Assembly (NCBI GenBank): GCA_944548615.1
Contig: OX155957.1
Location: 4,394,795-4,458,794, forward strand
Direction: 5' to 3'
Origin: Micropterix aruncella
Taxonomy: Eukaryota > Arthropoda > Insecta > Lepidoptera > Micropterigidae
DNA: 64,000 nucleotides
The position numbers were made by a program, and so were the translations under genes. This document shows, piece after piece, positions 23,590 to 34,649 of the stretch; positions within the stretch are counted from its first letter, which is position 1; every line of letters starts with the position of its first letter. Below the pieces are notes generated by a model that had not been told where the DNA came from, ran no database searches, and saw only the letters and a program-made list of their open reading frames with translations.

Positions 23590-24000
23590 ACTTCGGTTGA
23601 AACGGTGGGTCTAAACTCACCGGCCAATCCTTCTAGCGTCGGGCCAATGGACACTGTGACAATATGCCTAACCAATCTCGTCCGCTGGGGCTACACAGCG
23701 AATCCAACACTCGCCTAGGAAACGCTGCAGGATGGAGATGTCAACCCTCATCACACGCTAGGACCTACAAGAGACGAACAACAAGGCCACCCAGGCAGCG
23801 TATTTTTTAGAAACGTGTCCTGACCTGGTCCGGACACGTTAACTAACTAACTAGCGGTGGACTCCAGTCGAACGATCGGCTGTGGTAGGTTTTAGGACAC
23901 CTGTTTTACCACATGTTAGCGTTTACCTTACCACCCATTCGCTCCCCCTTCGAAGCCTGAGATGAGAATTTGAGATGGAGAAATCGCGCATTTAGTATAT
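23590..24000 (-). repeat. Decayed LINE 3' region related to 33990-34140
   Basis: On the minus strand ATTTCTCCATCTCAAATTCT, GCTTCGAAGGGGGAGCGAAT, AAACGCTAACATGTGG and AACCTACCACAGCCGATCGT match the plus-strand sequence at 33990-34090, which encodes and follows the end of a LINE ORF. The remainder (GGGTCTAAACTCACCGGCCA, CCTGACCTGGTCCGGACACG) is GC-richer and was not recognised. Confidence 0.6.
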
Positions 24001-24547
24001 ATGCAAGGGGTATTGCTACCAATGAGATGCGATTTATCCTCTGAATAGATTTAACGGCATTTAAATAAAATTTCACTATCTCTGGCGTTCAGTTGTAAAA
24101 CCTTACCTCCCAGAATACTAAAGTCCCCAACTCTTGTCGTCATTCTGGCATTCAATGCTAATAGCGCACTGAGAAAAATATAATGACGTAATACACAGAA
24201 ATACGCATTTTTCAACAAGGATTACGTATATAACTTGGACTGTGGTACATACATATGAATTATCGTCACGCGTAACGGTGTTGGCGTGATGGTAGTTGCG
24301 GTGTCGTGATGTTAAAACATAAATTTACTTCATTACCTCGCAACCTTGGTATCTCGCTTTGAACACGACAGCATGTAGTAGTATACGTACGTTTATAGTC
24401 GGACACATTAATCATGTAGAAATTATAGTATACTGTTATTTCGGTAATAACCGCAAGGTAAATATTGGTACTTGTAATTCAACAAAATTATGATTGAAAC
24501 ATCATTATTCTGCATGAAACCGTAATAACAAAATGGTAATGTAAGAA

Positions 24548-24694
24548 TCAATACGATTTATTCCTTAGTGCACGAGCCACAGTGTTGCTGTCGTAATCTC
24601 CTCGTAAGAGGGACTTATTCAAGTCCACCTCGCTCATGGTTGTACTGCCATATCCCAGACCACTGCCATTAAGACTGATTCCACTTATATTGAT
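24548..24694 (-). CDS. Possible terminal coding exon of an unidentified host gene
   Basis: A minus-strand frame is open from 24724 to a TGA at 24548-24550. Its last 44 codons read GISLNGSGLGYGSTTMSEVD, then LNKSLLRGDYDSN and TVARALRNKSY. The codons are mixed rather than AT-driven, and the peptide is hydrophilic with no low-complexity run. This looks more like a real cytoplasmic C-terminus than the LINE debris elsewhere. A possible splice acceptor is CTAATTCTAAAG before 24694, although its pyrimidine tract is poor. I do not recognise the protein. The neighbouring sequence is AT-rich on both sides, as expected for an intron and a 3' UTR. It could still be chance or an unknown transposon. Confidence 0.33.
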   Translation of the reverse strand: MNISGISLNGSGLGYGSTTMSEVDLNKSLLRGDYDSNTVARALRNKSY

Positions 24695-24724
24695 CTTTAG
24701 AATTAGGCAGAATCGACGTTTTGG

Positions 24725-25589
24725 TTATTCTGGTGTTGACATCCGAGCAGACTTCTCTCATTGAGCAGAGAGGGCATTTATAAAATGACATATTTTATGA
24801 AAGTGCTACGAATATCTCCAATTTTGCAAGTTCTTTTTAATATCCGTAAGTGAAAATCGGTTAGACGTCAATTTCATATTTTCAAACTGAAACTTACACG
24901 TCGCTGAGATGCACGGCCACTGATATAGTTCTTCGTGAGTTCGCAACTTATGAGTTTAGTTAGTAACAAACTAGAGACAAACGTGAAGTCTGAAAACTTA
25001 TTCTGTTACTGTAGGGTAAACTTCTACGAAGCACTTTATTAATTTCGCTGAGTTTATGAGGACATTTTCATTTTTGATATATTATACAAGACAATGTTTC
25101 AAATATAAATGTAAAGAATAGTGTAACTGAGAAATGTAATATTTTTACAGCAAGTAATCTTTGCAACTGCAGGAGGCGTACAGCTGATATTTAACTCAGC
25201 GAGTATCCAATATATTGGAATTTTTCAAAGCTTCGTTTCATGTTGGATATGGGATTAAAATAAATATAGGGTAAAAGTAGGTAATATAGTCATATTAAGG
25301 AAACAGAAAGAAATTTGACACAAAATTTATTAGTATTTTCTTAAAAGGTGTTTGAGGTGTTGATCACAAAATCACGTTCGAAAAATAAAAATGAAATCAT
25401 TCTCTTAATTATCATAATAAAAAGTAAAAGTGGACACCCTGTAACTATCGGGTAGTATAGTGACACTGGTAATATAGTGATATAGGTAATATAGCGAAGG
25501 TCTACTAATGGTACAGTTCAAAGTTCAGCTCACTCAGGATTCCAATCACCGTCAGAACTGTTATTTAGTTGGTCATCACACGCATCACA
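24725..25589. other. Unassigned sequence with GGTAATATAGTGA repeats
   Basis: GGTAATATAG-like words occur at 25281, 25471 and 25488. AAGTGGACACCCTGTAAC (25428-25445) is reminiscent of a Tc1/pogo terminal motif and lies just beyond the pogo-like remnant that follows. Confidence 0.4.
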
Positions 25590-26060
25590 GAGAAACTGCT
25601 ATGATGTTGTGGTAACACAATCCTGGTGGTACTATTTTCCACAGCTCATGCACTCGATCCATGTGGCTCCATTTCTAATAGCAGCATCTTGTGAGTAGAA
25701 AACTCCGCAGTAGTCGGATATGCTAGTTTTTTTTTGTGTTCGGGTTTTTGTGCATGGCATGTTCGCTCTTAATATGTGACTTGATAATCCTGTTACATGC
25801 CTCTTATATACTAGGATAATCTTCAGCGGTGTTACGGTTCGTTGAGTTGTCAGTCTCTTCTTCTATTTTGGTAGAATCAGTCAAACATTTTGCCTTAAGA
25901 TCTCGCTTGGGTCTGCGTTTCGTTGATTTCACCGTATCAACATTTGGCATAGCGAGCAAATTGTCAATCTCAACTAAGTTACGAGAGATGTCCGTGCATT
26001 CGAAATATCAGCAGGAATTTTTGTGTCAGATTGGCAAGATTGACTTACGGTAGAAGTGTC
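25590..26060 (-). pseudogene. Pogo/Tigger-like transposase C-terminal remnant with PHD-like finger
   Basis: Minus-strand frames give DISRNLVEIDNLLAMPNVD and KSTKRRPKRDLKAKCLTD (about 25990-25870), a basic linker typical of the end of pogo-family transposases, then a stop. Next come TKTRTQKKTSISDYCGVFY and SQDAAIRNGATWIECMSCG (about 25745-25640), and after another stop YHQDCV. The order C..WI.C..C....YH..C is the C-terminal zinc finger found in many insect pogo transposases. The DDE domain and HTH are not present here. There are at least two stops and one frame change. Confidence 0.55.
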
Positions 26061-27414
26061 CAGTTACCTTTTAGAACTTAAGAAATCGCCCGCCTCAGCC
26101 TTGCCGCATCGTAATTTTGTTCTTCTTTGTTGCTCGCCATTTCTATAAGAAGACACGTCATTTTGCTAAGCTTCTGGAGAGCAAACGTAATTTCACTAGA
26201 TTAAAGATGTAGAATTAGAAGATAGAGAATTGAGTCTTTATTCATATTTAAAAAACAGAATTACTAAATAGTAAGTACTTTTCCACTTACATGTAAAAGA
26301 AAGATGAACATTATTAAACGTTGTATTTAACTATTTTTCGCGATTCCAGTCACATGTTCCAGCGTCGTAGAACGCGCACATCCAACTCGCTTCGGCGCCA
26401 TTGCGGAACTGCTTAGAGTGAGAAAGGATGAATGCAACGAGATTAATCAGAAACGCTGCAGTCTTGCGGGGTAGTATATAGGACCATTCCAAACAAATTA
26501 TCACTGTATTACAGATATCACCGAAATACCAACCTTTACCCTAACACTGAAAGGGCGTCTATCGTAATATCAATACCAAATTTTCGAATAAATTAAAAAC
26601 GTGCATGTTATTTAAATCCTGGTTTGATTCCAACATCATTTGCATTTACAGATTAAACGATGTGCGCATATATATTGGTAACGCAAAACGATATTGGTAA
26701 CGCAACCACAGATAGAGAACGGACAAAAATTGTGAAAGGAAATATTAAATGGGTTGTTTAAAATCGGGGTCCACCGGATTAAAATGGGAATTTGAGGGAT
26801 TAAAATAGGAATTTAAAAGAGGAGCAGAGGACGTTGCTTCTAATCCGCTGTTTGAGAGTTTCTATAACAGAGGACCTCGATTAGCACCTGCCGCTCTAGC
26901 GAATCTATGTAACCGAATGTTAATAATTATACACTCGAACCTGATAGCAGCTACCACATTTATTGGCCCACTTCTAAGCCCACAATGACGTAATGTCGAT
27001 TTTCTCTGGTAGCTTTCTCTTTTTTAGAGTCAGCACAGAGATATTTGATGCTTATAATAGTCAGGTATTTTTCCATACAAAAGTAACACGTAATATTGTC
27101 TAGATGTGTATTATCTGCCATTCCTAACACCTAGCTGTCGTGACGGCTGATGTTTCAAATACATGAGAAATATTTAGATTTTTATGCATTTTCGGTGCGG
27201 CGCCAATCTTTTATTGTATATTGTTGATTTCCATGTTTTTTAACTTGCTTTATCGCGAAATTAAAAAAAGACCTTGAAGTTGAGTCGAGATGAATCGCTC
27301 TCTCAAAGGTCATTATGGCTTTACGTCATAAATGTGGGGTAGTTAGGTACTTTTTATGCAATAATGTATTCAAGTAGATCAATTGAACTGCAAGAGATGG
27401 CTGTGTTTTTCGCG
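26061..27414. other. Unassigned AT-rich sequence
   Basis: No element was recognised. A short duplicated phrase, ATATTGGTAACGCAA, occurs twice near 26672-26705. Confidence 0.4.
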
Positions 27415-27840
27415 ACTGCTCAACAAAAAAGGAGTGAATTGTATTCAGGGTTCATCTTTATGTGTTTTCCGTTTCTTTATACCACTATAACTTTTAAAAG
27501 CCCGAATCGATTTAGTAGTAGATATGTGATATAGTTAGAACAGTTATGTCATCTCGAGTGTCATAGAGTACCTTAACTGTCAAAATATCAAGTAAATAGT
27601 TGTCTAAAGTTCAAGTCTCCAAATGTCAATAAATTAACATAAATATTATATATCGTGTTAAGTGTCAAATAAAAGGTCTAATTGAGTGCCTAAACCAGTA
27701 GATACATACATAAATCACAATATTTCATAAAACCGCAAAACAATATTTATAAATACAGTAGTTAGCTTTTTGTAAGGGCAGTCGTGTTTTTTATTCTTTT
27801 AATATATTTACTCGTTAAAGTAAGTTCATTAAATTTTCTT
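27415..27840 (+). repeat. Family C dispersed repeat
   Basis: CGACTGCTCAACAAAAAAGG, GTGAATTGTATTCAGGG, TTAGAACAGTTATGTCATC, AGGTACCTTAA-like text, ATGTCAATAAATTAACATAA and CAGTAGTTAGCTTTTTGTAA recur at 29985-30210, 44280-44610 and 62155-62475. It is non-coding. It is a common insect repeat type; I cannot give its class. Confidence 0.65.
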
Positions 27841-27971
27841 TCTATTTTCTATTTTTTCTTGTATTCTGAATTAACTTTCTTATAAATGCAGTTTGCTCCA
27901 CGGGCATCCGTGTACGGTTATGATTTATTGTACTGTATTCAACTGTATTCAAAACTCTTTATTTTGCATAC

Positions 27972-28433
27972 ATCCGCAGCGTATTAGAGTTTGCATCTCC
28001 GATCTGGAATCCGCAATATCATGTAAGTAAGGAGAGATTAGAAAGCGTCCAAAAACGATTTATGAGACAACTAAACTACCGTCAATGCTTGGGACTGAAT
28101 ACGTACAAGGAGAGACTGAATCACTTCAATATTGCTTCATTGGAGAACCGCCGTACCACGGCAGACACGGGATTATTACATAAAATTATCCACAACAACG
28201 TCAACAACCCGTATTTTACACAGAATCTATCTTTTAACATACCACCATGCGTGGTTCGCTTTCCCCGTACTTTCGAAGTCCCGCGCGTCTGTACTAGGTA
28301 TGCCCAGAATTCCATTATGTACCGCTTAATGTCAACTTACAACAATCATTTCCAAAATTTCGACCTATTTAACATGAAAGAGAATAAATTTGGGCAGAGC
28401 ATATATTTAAAATTAATCGAAAATGCGACATAG
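27972..28433 (+). pseudogene. Non-LTR reverse transcriptase C-terminal part
   Basis: The open plus frame reads RSVLEFASPIWNPQYHVSKE, RLESVQKRFMRQLNYRQ, then LNHFNIASLENRRTTADTGL, and further on FPRTFEVPRVCTRYAQNS. The LEFASPIWNP..... RLE.VQKRF pattern is the classic region just after the RT thumb of Jockey/CR1 LINEs. The frame is intact over about 150 codons and ends naturally at 28431-28433 (TAG). The 5' RT domain is missing, so this is a 5'-truncated insertion. It is followed by AT-rich 3' tail sequence with (AATT)n at about 28765. Confidence 0.85.
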
Positions 28434-29644
28434 ACATTTCACATGGGATACTTGTGTCTTATAGGGACTATTTGGTTTTCATTCTTTGTTCTTTAATTTA
28501 TTTTTAATTAATTAAAAAAGGTTTATATGATGCAGTAAATTTTCTTATTTTTTGGCACTGTACATTAATACTTAAAACATATTGACACCCATTCCTTGAT
28601 TTTCCTTTCCTTTTCCCTTTCCAAACCCCACAGTATGAACAGTGAGTTTTGGAGACTTAACTAACTAAAACTATTGTTGAAAGCATGTCATCGGCCAGAA
28701 ATATTATATTTAATGTAATTGTAATATTTTTTGAAGCGTTGTATGTTTTCCCTGTTAAATAAATAAATTAATTAATTAATTAATTAAGGTTTCGATATGT
28801 TAGGAGTTCGCCATTTACACTTCCACCAAATAATAAAGATAAATTACGCGCCGACCGAGAAGAGTTGAAGAGTTGCTAAATATATGCATAAATCATCGGC
28901 AAAGTGCAAATGCCGCGTACGTTCAAAAAATAAAAAAAAAATAAAAGTTTCAGGTGCTTAAAAGGTCGGCTGGAGGGGCGTCTCGTATAAGTATTGTAAT
29001 TTATGTTTGTTGAAACTGCATTACCATTTCATTTTCTTGAACGTGCCGCGACACGTAATTTCCATTTTCATTACGGAGACGCGGGAGGATTTTTAAAAGT
29101 CAACGAGGAATTCCCGCCGCTCTCAAAATAAAGATTCAACATTCTGGAATGGAATTTTGTATACGGACGTATTTTAAAGTTTAATAGGAAAAAATATATT
29201 ACATTCAACTTCCATAGTCACTTTATCCTTTGATAATAAATAGCGAATGTGGGGTGGTTATGACAAGGACAAAGTAAATATAATTTAAAAAAAATAAAAA
29301 ACACGACTGCCGCTACAAAAATTGAACTACTGTAATTTTATTTTTTTAATGAAATATTTGTGGCCTATGTATTTATCCATATAGATACATAGGTTATTGT
29401 AGTGGTTAATTGTTTTTTGCTTTTTAGTGCAATACTTGTAAATGCATGTTTTTTTAGTTATTGAAAGTATTATTTTATTTTATATTTTGGCCTTCCGGTG
29501 ATTGGTTGCAGGTTCAATTTTCTATAGTGTAATATCAGTAGTAACAATACATTTTAAAATCCTATTTATGTAATAGTAATATATATAGTATTAATATAGC
29601 AAATACTAAGAGACTTTAGATTTTGTTCTTTTATTTGTTTTAAA
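28434..29644. other. LINE tail and unassigned sequence
   Basis: ATTAATTAATTAATTAA at about 28768 may be the LINE tail. 28840-29160 is less AT-rich (ATTACGCGCCGACCGAGAAG, CATTACGGAGACGCGGGAGG) and may be single-copy. No coding region was seen. Confidence 0.4.
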
Positions 29645-29934
29645 AATAGTATAAAATACCCTGAACATGATGCGTCATCTAGCGGTAGTTGAAATATCGC
29701 TAATATCGTTAATTAGCTATATTTTACCTACCAATAGATAGCGCAACGCGTTTAAACAATTGTTAACCTTTTATTTAACAATCAAGTTCTTCAAATTTTT
29801 AAATTTAAAAAAAAAACAAAAATCAAAATTTAGAAAATATTATATTCCCAATTTGTTTTATCAAAAGTTCTTCAGTTGGACATACTGTTTCACCCCTTTC
29901 AAAGATGCCGGTTATTAAAAACTTACCCTGTATA
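29645..29934. mobile_element. Palindromic MITE, copy 2, one end lost
   Basis: The core GATGCGTCATCTAGCGGTAG then GAAATATCGCTAATATCG and ATATTTTACCTACC with GATAGCGCA is present. The right end carries TTTCACCCCTTTCAAAGATG, CCGGTTATTAAAAACTTACC and CTGTATA. The left terminal repeat is missing. Confidence 0.7.
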
Positions 29935-29984
29935 GATTTTTGTGACCACTCTATAAATTGTTGCGAACTAAATTTTTACAAAAC

Positions 29985-30289
29985 TGCACAAAAAAAAATA
30001 AAGTGTAATATTTTCGGGGTTCATGTGTGTCTGTTTGTATTTGGTGCGTTTCTTCATTCCATCATGACTTCTAAATACTTGAGACGTAATGTGTCGTACT
30101 GGTTAAACCGTGGGCCACAAGGTACCTAAACTGTCTAAATGTCAAATAAATAAATATCCAAATGTCAATAAATTTGGATAAATATATCGTGTTTAATATC
30201 AATGAAAGTCTGATTGATTAGATTCCGGATATATACATAGATATCTAAGTGATAAATACAAGGATGGTATGTCATCACGAGTGGTACGC
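29985..30289 (+). repeat. Family C dispersed repeat, second copy
   Basis: TTCGGGGTTCATGTGTGTCT, CATGACTTCTAAATACTTGA, CAAGGTACCTAAACTGTC, AAATGTCAATAAATTTGG and ATATATCGTGTTTAATATCA follow the family order. It is more diverged than the copies at 44 and 62 kb. Confidence 0.55.
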
Positions 30290-30399
30290 GATCATCTAGC
30301 GATACCTGCCGCAGGGTGCGCAGGCCTGCGACGCCCGGGTCCAAGCCCGGGTGGCACACTGGTGGCACATTTAGTTCCACCAGTGTAGCTCAACCAAAA

Positions 30400-31050
30400 C
30401 AAGAGCATATTCTGAAACTCCACAGAGATTGTCTTAACCCCGAAAACTGTAATTGTGTTAATCTCAATAAAGTTGACAATATTAAATATCTAGGTATATT
30501 TATTGATTACCGGCTACAATGAAGCACCGACATAATAGAGCTGTTGGCAAAAGTCAGGAAACTCACATATGTTTTCAAAGACCTTAGAGGCATCCTGGAC
30601 CAAAGGACACTTAAGATAGTATACCGTGCCCTGTGCCAATCTATCCTAACCTATGGGATCATAGGGTGGGGAGGTGCAGCGAAAATTCATATGGAGTCCT
30701 TGATTAGAGCTCAAAAGCTAATACTAAAAATTATAAAGAGAAAGCCTTTTAGATACTCTTCAGATTATCTCTACAGATAATATAACGTGCTAGATGTACC
30801 ACAACTATACGTGAAAGCGGCGCTCTGTGAGTATCGAACTATTTTAGAGACCGCAATAAGAACCAGCAAACAATCTGCACGCGGCAATCTCGAACTATAA
30901 ATTTCGATGTCTCTCGAATGCAGACCACTTTTGGGCAGAGGAATTTTGTATACATAGCCCCCGGGGTCTTTAATATGCTAGATGAAGATTTCAAAATGTA
31001 TGTGCCTAAGTCTTCTTCTTCTTTTAAAGCCAAAATTGATTCCTAGCTAA
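30400..31050 (+). pseudogene. Non-LTR reverse transcriptase C-terminal part, interrupted
   Basis: It starts with NLNKVDNIKYLGIFIDYRLQ, the conserved KYLGI.ID segment after the palm. A stop follows. The frame from 30544 reads LRGILDQRTLKIVYRALCQS then LTYGIIGWGGAAKIHMESL and RAQKLILKIIKRKPF. After a further TAA it continues NVLDVPQLYVKAALCEYRT. The W near 30670 and the LTYGI.GWG motif are typical of the CR1/Jockey thumb region. At least three stops interrupt it. A GC-rich hairpin-prone stretch (CGCCCGGGTCCAAGCCCGGG) lies just upstream at 30332. Confidence 0.8.
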
Positions 31051-31817
31051 AACATGACGACCGGCAAAATATCCACAAATTATTATACCGAGACAGTTCC
31101 CATCATTAAATCTCATCCCTGACAATTCTTATTACAATATTATTTTTATTTTCGTTGACTTTTGTTTTATTTTTTTTATTACTGTTACTTATTAATTATT
31201 ATTGTTTGATATTATTTGACATTTTATTTTATTTTTATTTTATTAACACGATTATTTATTTTCTGTGTTTTATTTCCTCTTGTGATCATTAGTTAGTGAT
31301 TATTAGTTATAATTTGTAATGGTGACGGGAATATGTATATATATATATATATATTTCTTTTCGTTTTTATTTTTTATTCAAATTGCCGAATATATGTGAT
31401 CTAAAAACTAGAGAGCCAGCTGCCCTGGAACAAGTCAGTCCTAGCACTTAGTTGGGCAGCAGCAGTACATAAATGCTAATGCTCATATCGGCCGTGTTCA
31501 ATTTTAATTTTAATTTTAATTATATATATATTTTTAATTGATATGATTATTAGTGATACATATGCATTGTTAATGAATTGTTAAATTAATTAAATAAATA
31601 AATAAATATGTCTTCAAAATAATAAATGTCTCCGTTTCTTTATTTTATTTTTATTTTATTTTATTTTCATTTCTTAGGAAAACTTACAGCTAGTTAAACA
31701 TATATAGGTACACATTGAGAGATATGTGCTGAAGGCCAATTAAAAGTTTTCACACATAATAAAAAGATACAACAGGTGAATAAACAAACAACTATAACTA
31801 GATAGACGCTAATATTT
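31051..31817. repeat. LINE tails and simple repeats between two opposed LINE copies
   Basis: Two 3' tails meet here: the plus LINE (30400-31050) and the minus LINE (31818-32760). It contains ATATATATATATATAT (31336-31355), AATTTTAATTTTAATTTTAA (31500-31522), AAATAAATAAATAAATA (31589-31607) and ATTTTATTTTATTTTATTTT (31640-31668). There is no frame. Confidence 0.55.
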
Positions 31818-32760
31818 CTAAGAAGAAAAGAACATATTGTTAAGTATACGTTTCAAATTTTGAGAAGAGGTGTTGAATAGGTCAATATCAACTTCTCGTG
31901 CCAATACATTAAAACATCTACTCGCGCGTATGACATAAGAATTATTCTTATAATTCGTTTTTGCAGTGGGCACGTAAAGCAGGTTGGGATGCCTGAGACG
32001 CGCACCAGGGGTACGTAAGCCCAAACGTCCAAGCAACTCGGGACAGTCAACCTTTCCATTTGCAATGTTTAGAAGATAGGACAGGTCCGCTACGCTCCTT
32101 CTTTTGGATAGTGGGAGAATATGGAATTTCTTACAACGCGTTGAATAGCTAGGAATGTATGATTTAATTCTGAATTGCAAGTACCTGAGGAACCGTTTTT
32201 GAATGCCCTCTATGCGAGTTATATAGGTATCGTAAGATGGGTTCCAAACCTGAGACGCATATTCGAGATGACTTCGAACAAATGCACAGTATAGTATTTT
32301 GAAGGTTTTAACTTTTTCAAATTCTGCTGACATTCTAATTACAAAACCTAGTGCTTTGGACGCTCTCTTGACAATGTTGTCAATATGTTCATTAAAAAGC
32401 AGCTTAGAATCAAAAGTCACACCTAAATCTTTAATGGAGGAAACTCTAGCCAAGGTGCTATTTTGAAGTTTGTAATTATATAGAGACGGTAGAGGCTTAC
32501 GTGTGAAGGAGCAAATATAACACTTAGATACATTAAGGTCTAATTTGTTTAGGAGACAATAAGTTTGGAATCTATCCAGATCTTCTTGCAGTTAAACAGA
32601 ATCATCCGGCGTCTTGATAGGGCATATGATCTTCATATCATCTGCATAAAGTAAGATTTTGGAGTGGTGAAAACTGGTAGAGATGTCATTAATAAAAATA
32701 ATAAAAAGTAGTGGTCCTATAATGTCTTGTCGACCCATAGTCAAAAGTGACTTAGTTAGG
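31818..32760 (-). pseudogene. Non-LTR reverse transcriptase, palm to C-terminus, one stop
   Basis: The frame reads from about 32760 downward. TMGRQDIIGPLLFIIFINDI (motif B region; the usual PQG is replaced) is followed by KILLYADDMKI (motif C; YADD at 32637-32648 with both catalytic D) and SIKDLGVTFDSKLLFNEHID. Then come RSHLEYASQVWNPSYDTY, RIEGIQKRFLRYLQFR and finally SQNLKRILNNMFFSS at a natural stop. Only one in-frame stop (about 32595, after DDSV) was found in about 310 codons. This makes it the best preserved LINE piece here. The endonuclease domain and RT motifs 0-A are missing, so it is a 5'-truncated insertion. Confidence 0.88.
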
Positions 32761-33285
32761 TTTTCTTACGCCGTGACTAGTCCTAGATTTTAGTCCTGCA
32801 GGAAAAACACTATTCATTTTGTTGAACAGTCGAGAAGCAATGTAAGACAAGTGTTTTTGCGCAAAACTTGTTCTCTTTTTTTGGATTAAGTGCTGTCTGT
32901 TTGATTTTAATCGTGTTACTTTATGGTGTGTTGAATATAGACGATAATTCTCATGATTATAGTAGTAGAGTAGGACTACCTTAGCGTATATCTGACGAAC
33001 GTCTAGGACTTTTGATACAATACTCGTATTGTATCGTTAACCTACACGTCTAACTGTCACTTGCATTATACGCACTATAGCTGATTCCAAGCGACGTTTT
33101 CCTATGTGTTATTTTCTTATTTATCAAACAACATATTACATTATGTATAGCATGTATGTATGTATGTAAATTAGTACTTTATACTCGGCTTTGTGTGTCG
33201 GGAAAACTCCCGTTAATTTCCACTTAGCCGGATAATCCAATTAGCTCTAAGATAAATTGAAAATATAGGCCAACCGCCGCAGAAG
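32761..33285. other. Unassigned sequence
   Basis: CTTTTGATACAATACTCGTA near 33008 contains a small inverted repeat (GATACAATAC and GTATTGTATC). No gene was seen. Confidence 0.4.
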
Positions 33286-33773
33286 ATGATCGCTATATTC
33301 CTTCAGCACATAAGCAAAATGCGCTTCTTCTTCTTCGTCTTTCTGAGTCTGGCGGGCAACTCAACAGAAGTCCAACGAATATTCAAAATACAGAAGTCCT
33401 GTGTTCGACTTCTAAACGGAGTCGCGCCAGACACTTCCTACAGGCCGCTCTTCACCAGCATGTCTATGTTGACTGTGCCCTCTCTGTATATACTGGAATG
33501 TTGAGAATTTATTACAAATAATCCCGATATCTACTCCTTACGAAGAGATGTACATTCAAGGGCTACGAGGAATAGAAACCTCATAAACTGTCCCTCAGTG
33601 AGGACAGAAATGTGTTAAAAGGGACCTGAGTTCTGTTTTATTAAATATTTTAACGCTATTCCACAAAATATCAAATCAATGCAACAACCAGGATTCAAAC
33701 AGACATTAAAGCACTGGCTCAAAAATAAATGCTATTACAGCGTAAATGACTTTTTAAACGATAATGACAAATA
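33286..33773 (+). pseudogene. Non-LTR reverse transcriptase C-terminal tail
   Basis: GNSTEVQRIFKIQKSCVRLL, SYRPLFTSMSMLTVPSLYI and LEC precede a stop. Later frames give HSRATRNRN, FNAIPQNIKSMQQPGF and KQTLKHWLKNKCYYSV. The order IFK.QK..VR......S.RPLF....LTVPSLYI.EC is diagnostic for CR1/Jockey-type ORF2 tails. Two or more stops or shifts occur. Confidence 0.8.
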
Positions 33774-33813
33774 AATAATACAAATTTATTTATCATTAGA
33801 GTACAAATTAAAT

Positions 33814-34044
33814 AAATACCATGATCTCGCAAATACCGTCACCAGGAACGGCTTCACTGTTCACCTTCACGCGGTAGAAGTTGGCGCTCATGGCCTGCCA
33901 GCTAAATCTCTGTTTCACCTTTTTAAAGATCTTGGTCTCTCCAGGAAAATAATCAAAACTTTCTTAGAAAAATTATTTAAAACCGCGATTTCCGCATCTC
34001 AAATTCTATGGCTTCGAAGGGGGAAAGAATGGGTGCTAAGGTGA
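33814..34044 (+). pseudogene. C-terminal end of a different retroelement ORF (VEVGA.GLPAKSL type)
   Basis: The frame, open from 33775 to TGA 34042-34044, reads KYHDLANTVTRNGFTVHLHA then VEVGAHGLPAKSLFHLFKD and LGLSRKIIKTFLEK. The VEVGARG-like motif followed by KSL and a D-L-G-L turn is the conserved end of many insect and vertebrate non-LTR ORFs encoding an RT. It directly follows the tail of the previous LINE (33770), so two different elements are joined here. Homologous 3' sequence lies at 23850-23990 on the minus strand. Confidence 0.65.
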
Positions 34045-34649
34045 ACGCTCACATGTGGCAAGACAGCGTCCTAAACCTACCACAGCCGGTCGTTAGTCCG
34101 GAATCCACTGCTCACCCCCCAGAAGTGTAATAACACTATATGATGGGCCCGACTTCGGTCGGTGAATTGCATGGCAGCTCTGTTTGTATTTTATTTTGTT
34201 TATATATTCTTATTGTAATTCTCCAACATTTTAAACTTTAAACATTTATATTTCATTCAAGCTCTAAATCTGACAAACCGTAGATAGCCTAAAAATTCCA
34301 ATTTGATATTTTAATTTAAAAACAAACTGTTATTAGTTTATATATGGTAATGGGAATTTACTAAATATGTAGATAATAGTTCTATTTATTATTTTTGTTA
34401 ATACCTATGTCTAAAACGTAATACTTTTCGGATTTGTTTTCCTTCAACTTGCGAAGGGAAAATATATTTAATTATAGAAAAATAAATATTGTACGCCTGA
34501 TTGGTAAACTTTATAGCACATAAAATAGTACCTATTCATTTTGTACTACCTACTTACAGTTCACAATAAAGAAATTATTATTATTTATATTATTGCCCAG
34601 GAACCTCGGCAGTATCCCTCAAACGATTTGTTCGCCGAGCCAGTGGTTA
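34045..34649. other. LINE 3' sequence then AT-rich spacer
   Basis: AACGCTCACATGTGGCAAGA, CCTACCACAGCCGGTCGTTA and GATGGGCCCGACTTCGGTCG continue the 3' untranslated part up to about 34190. The remainder is AT-rich with no feature. Confidence 0.5.
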
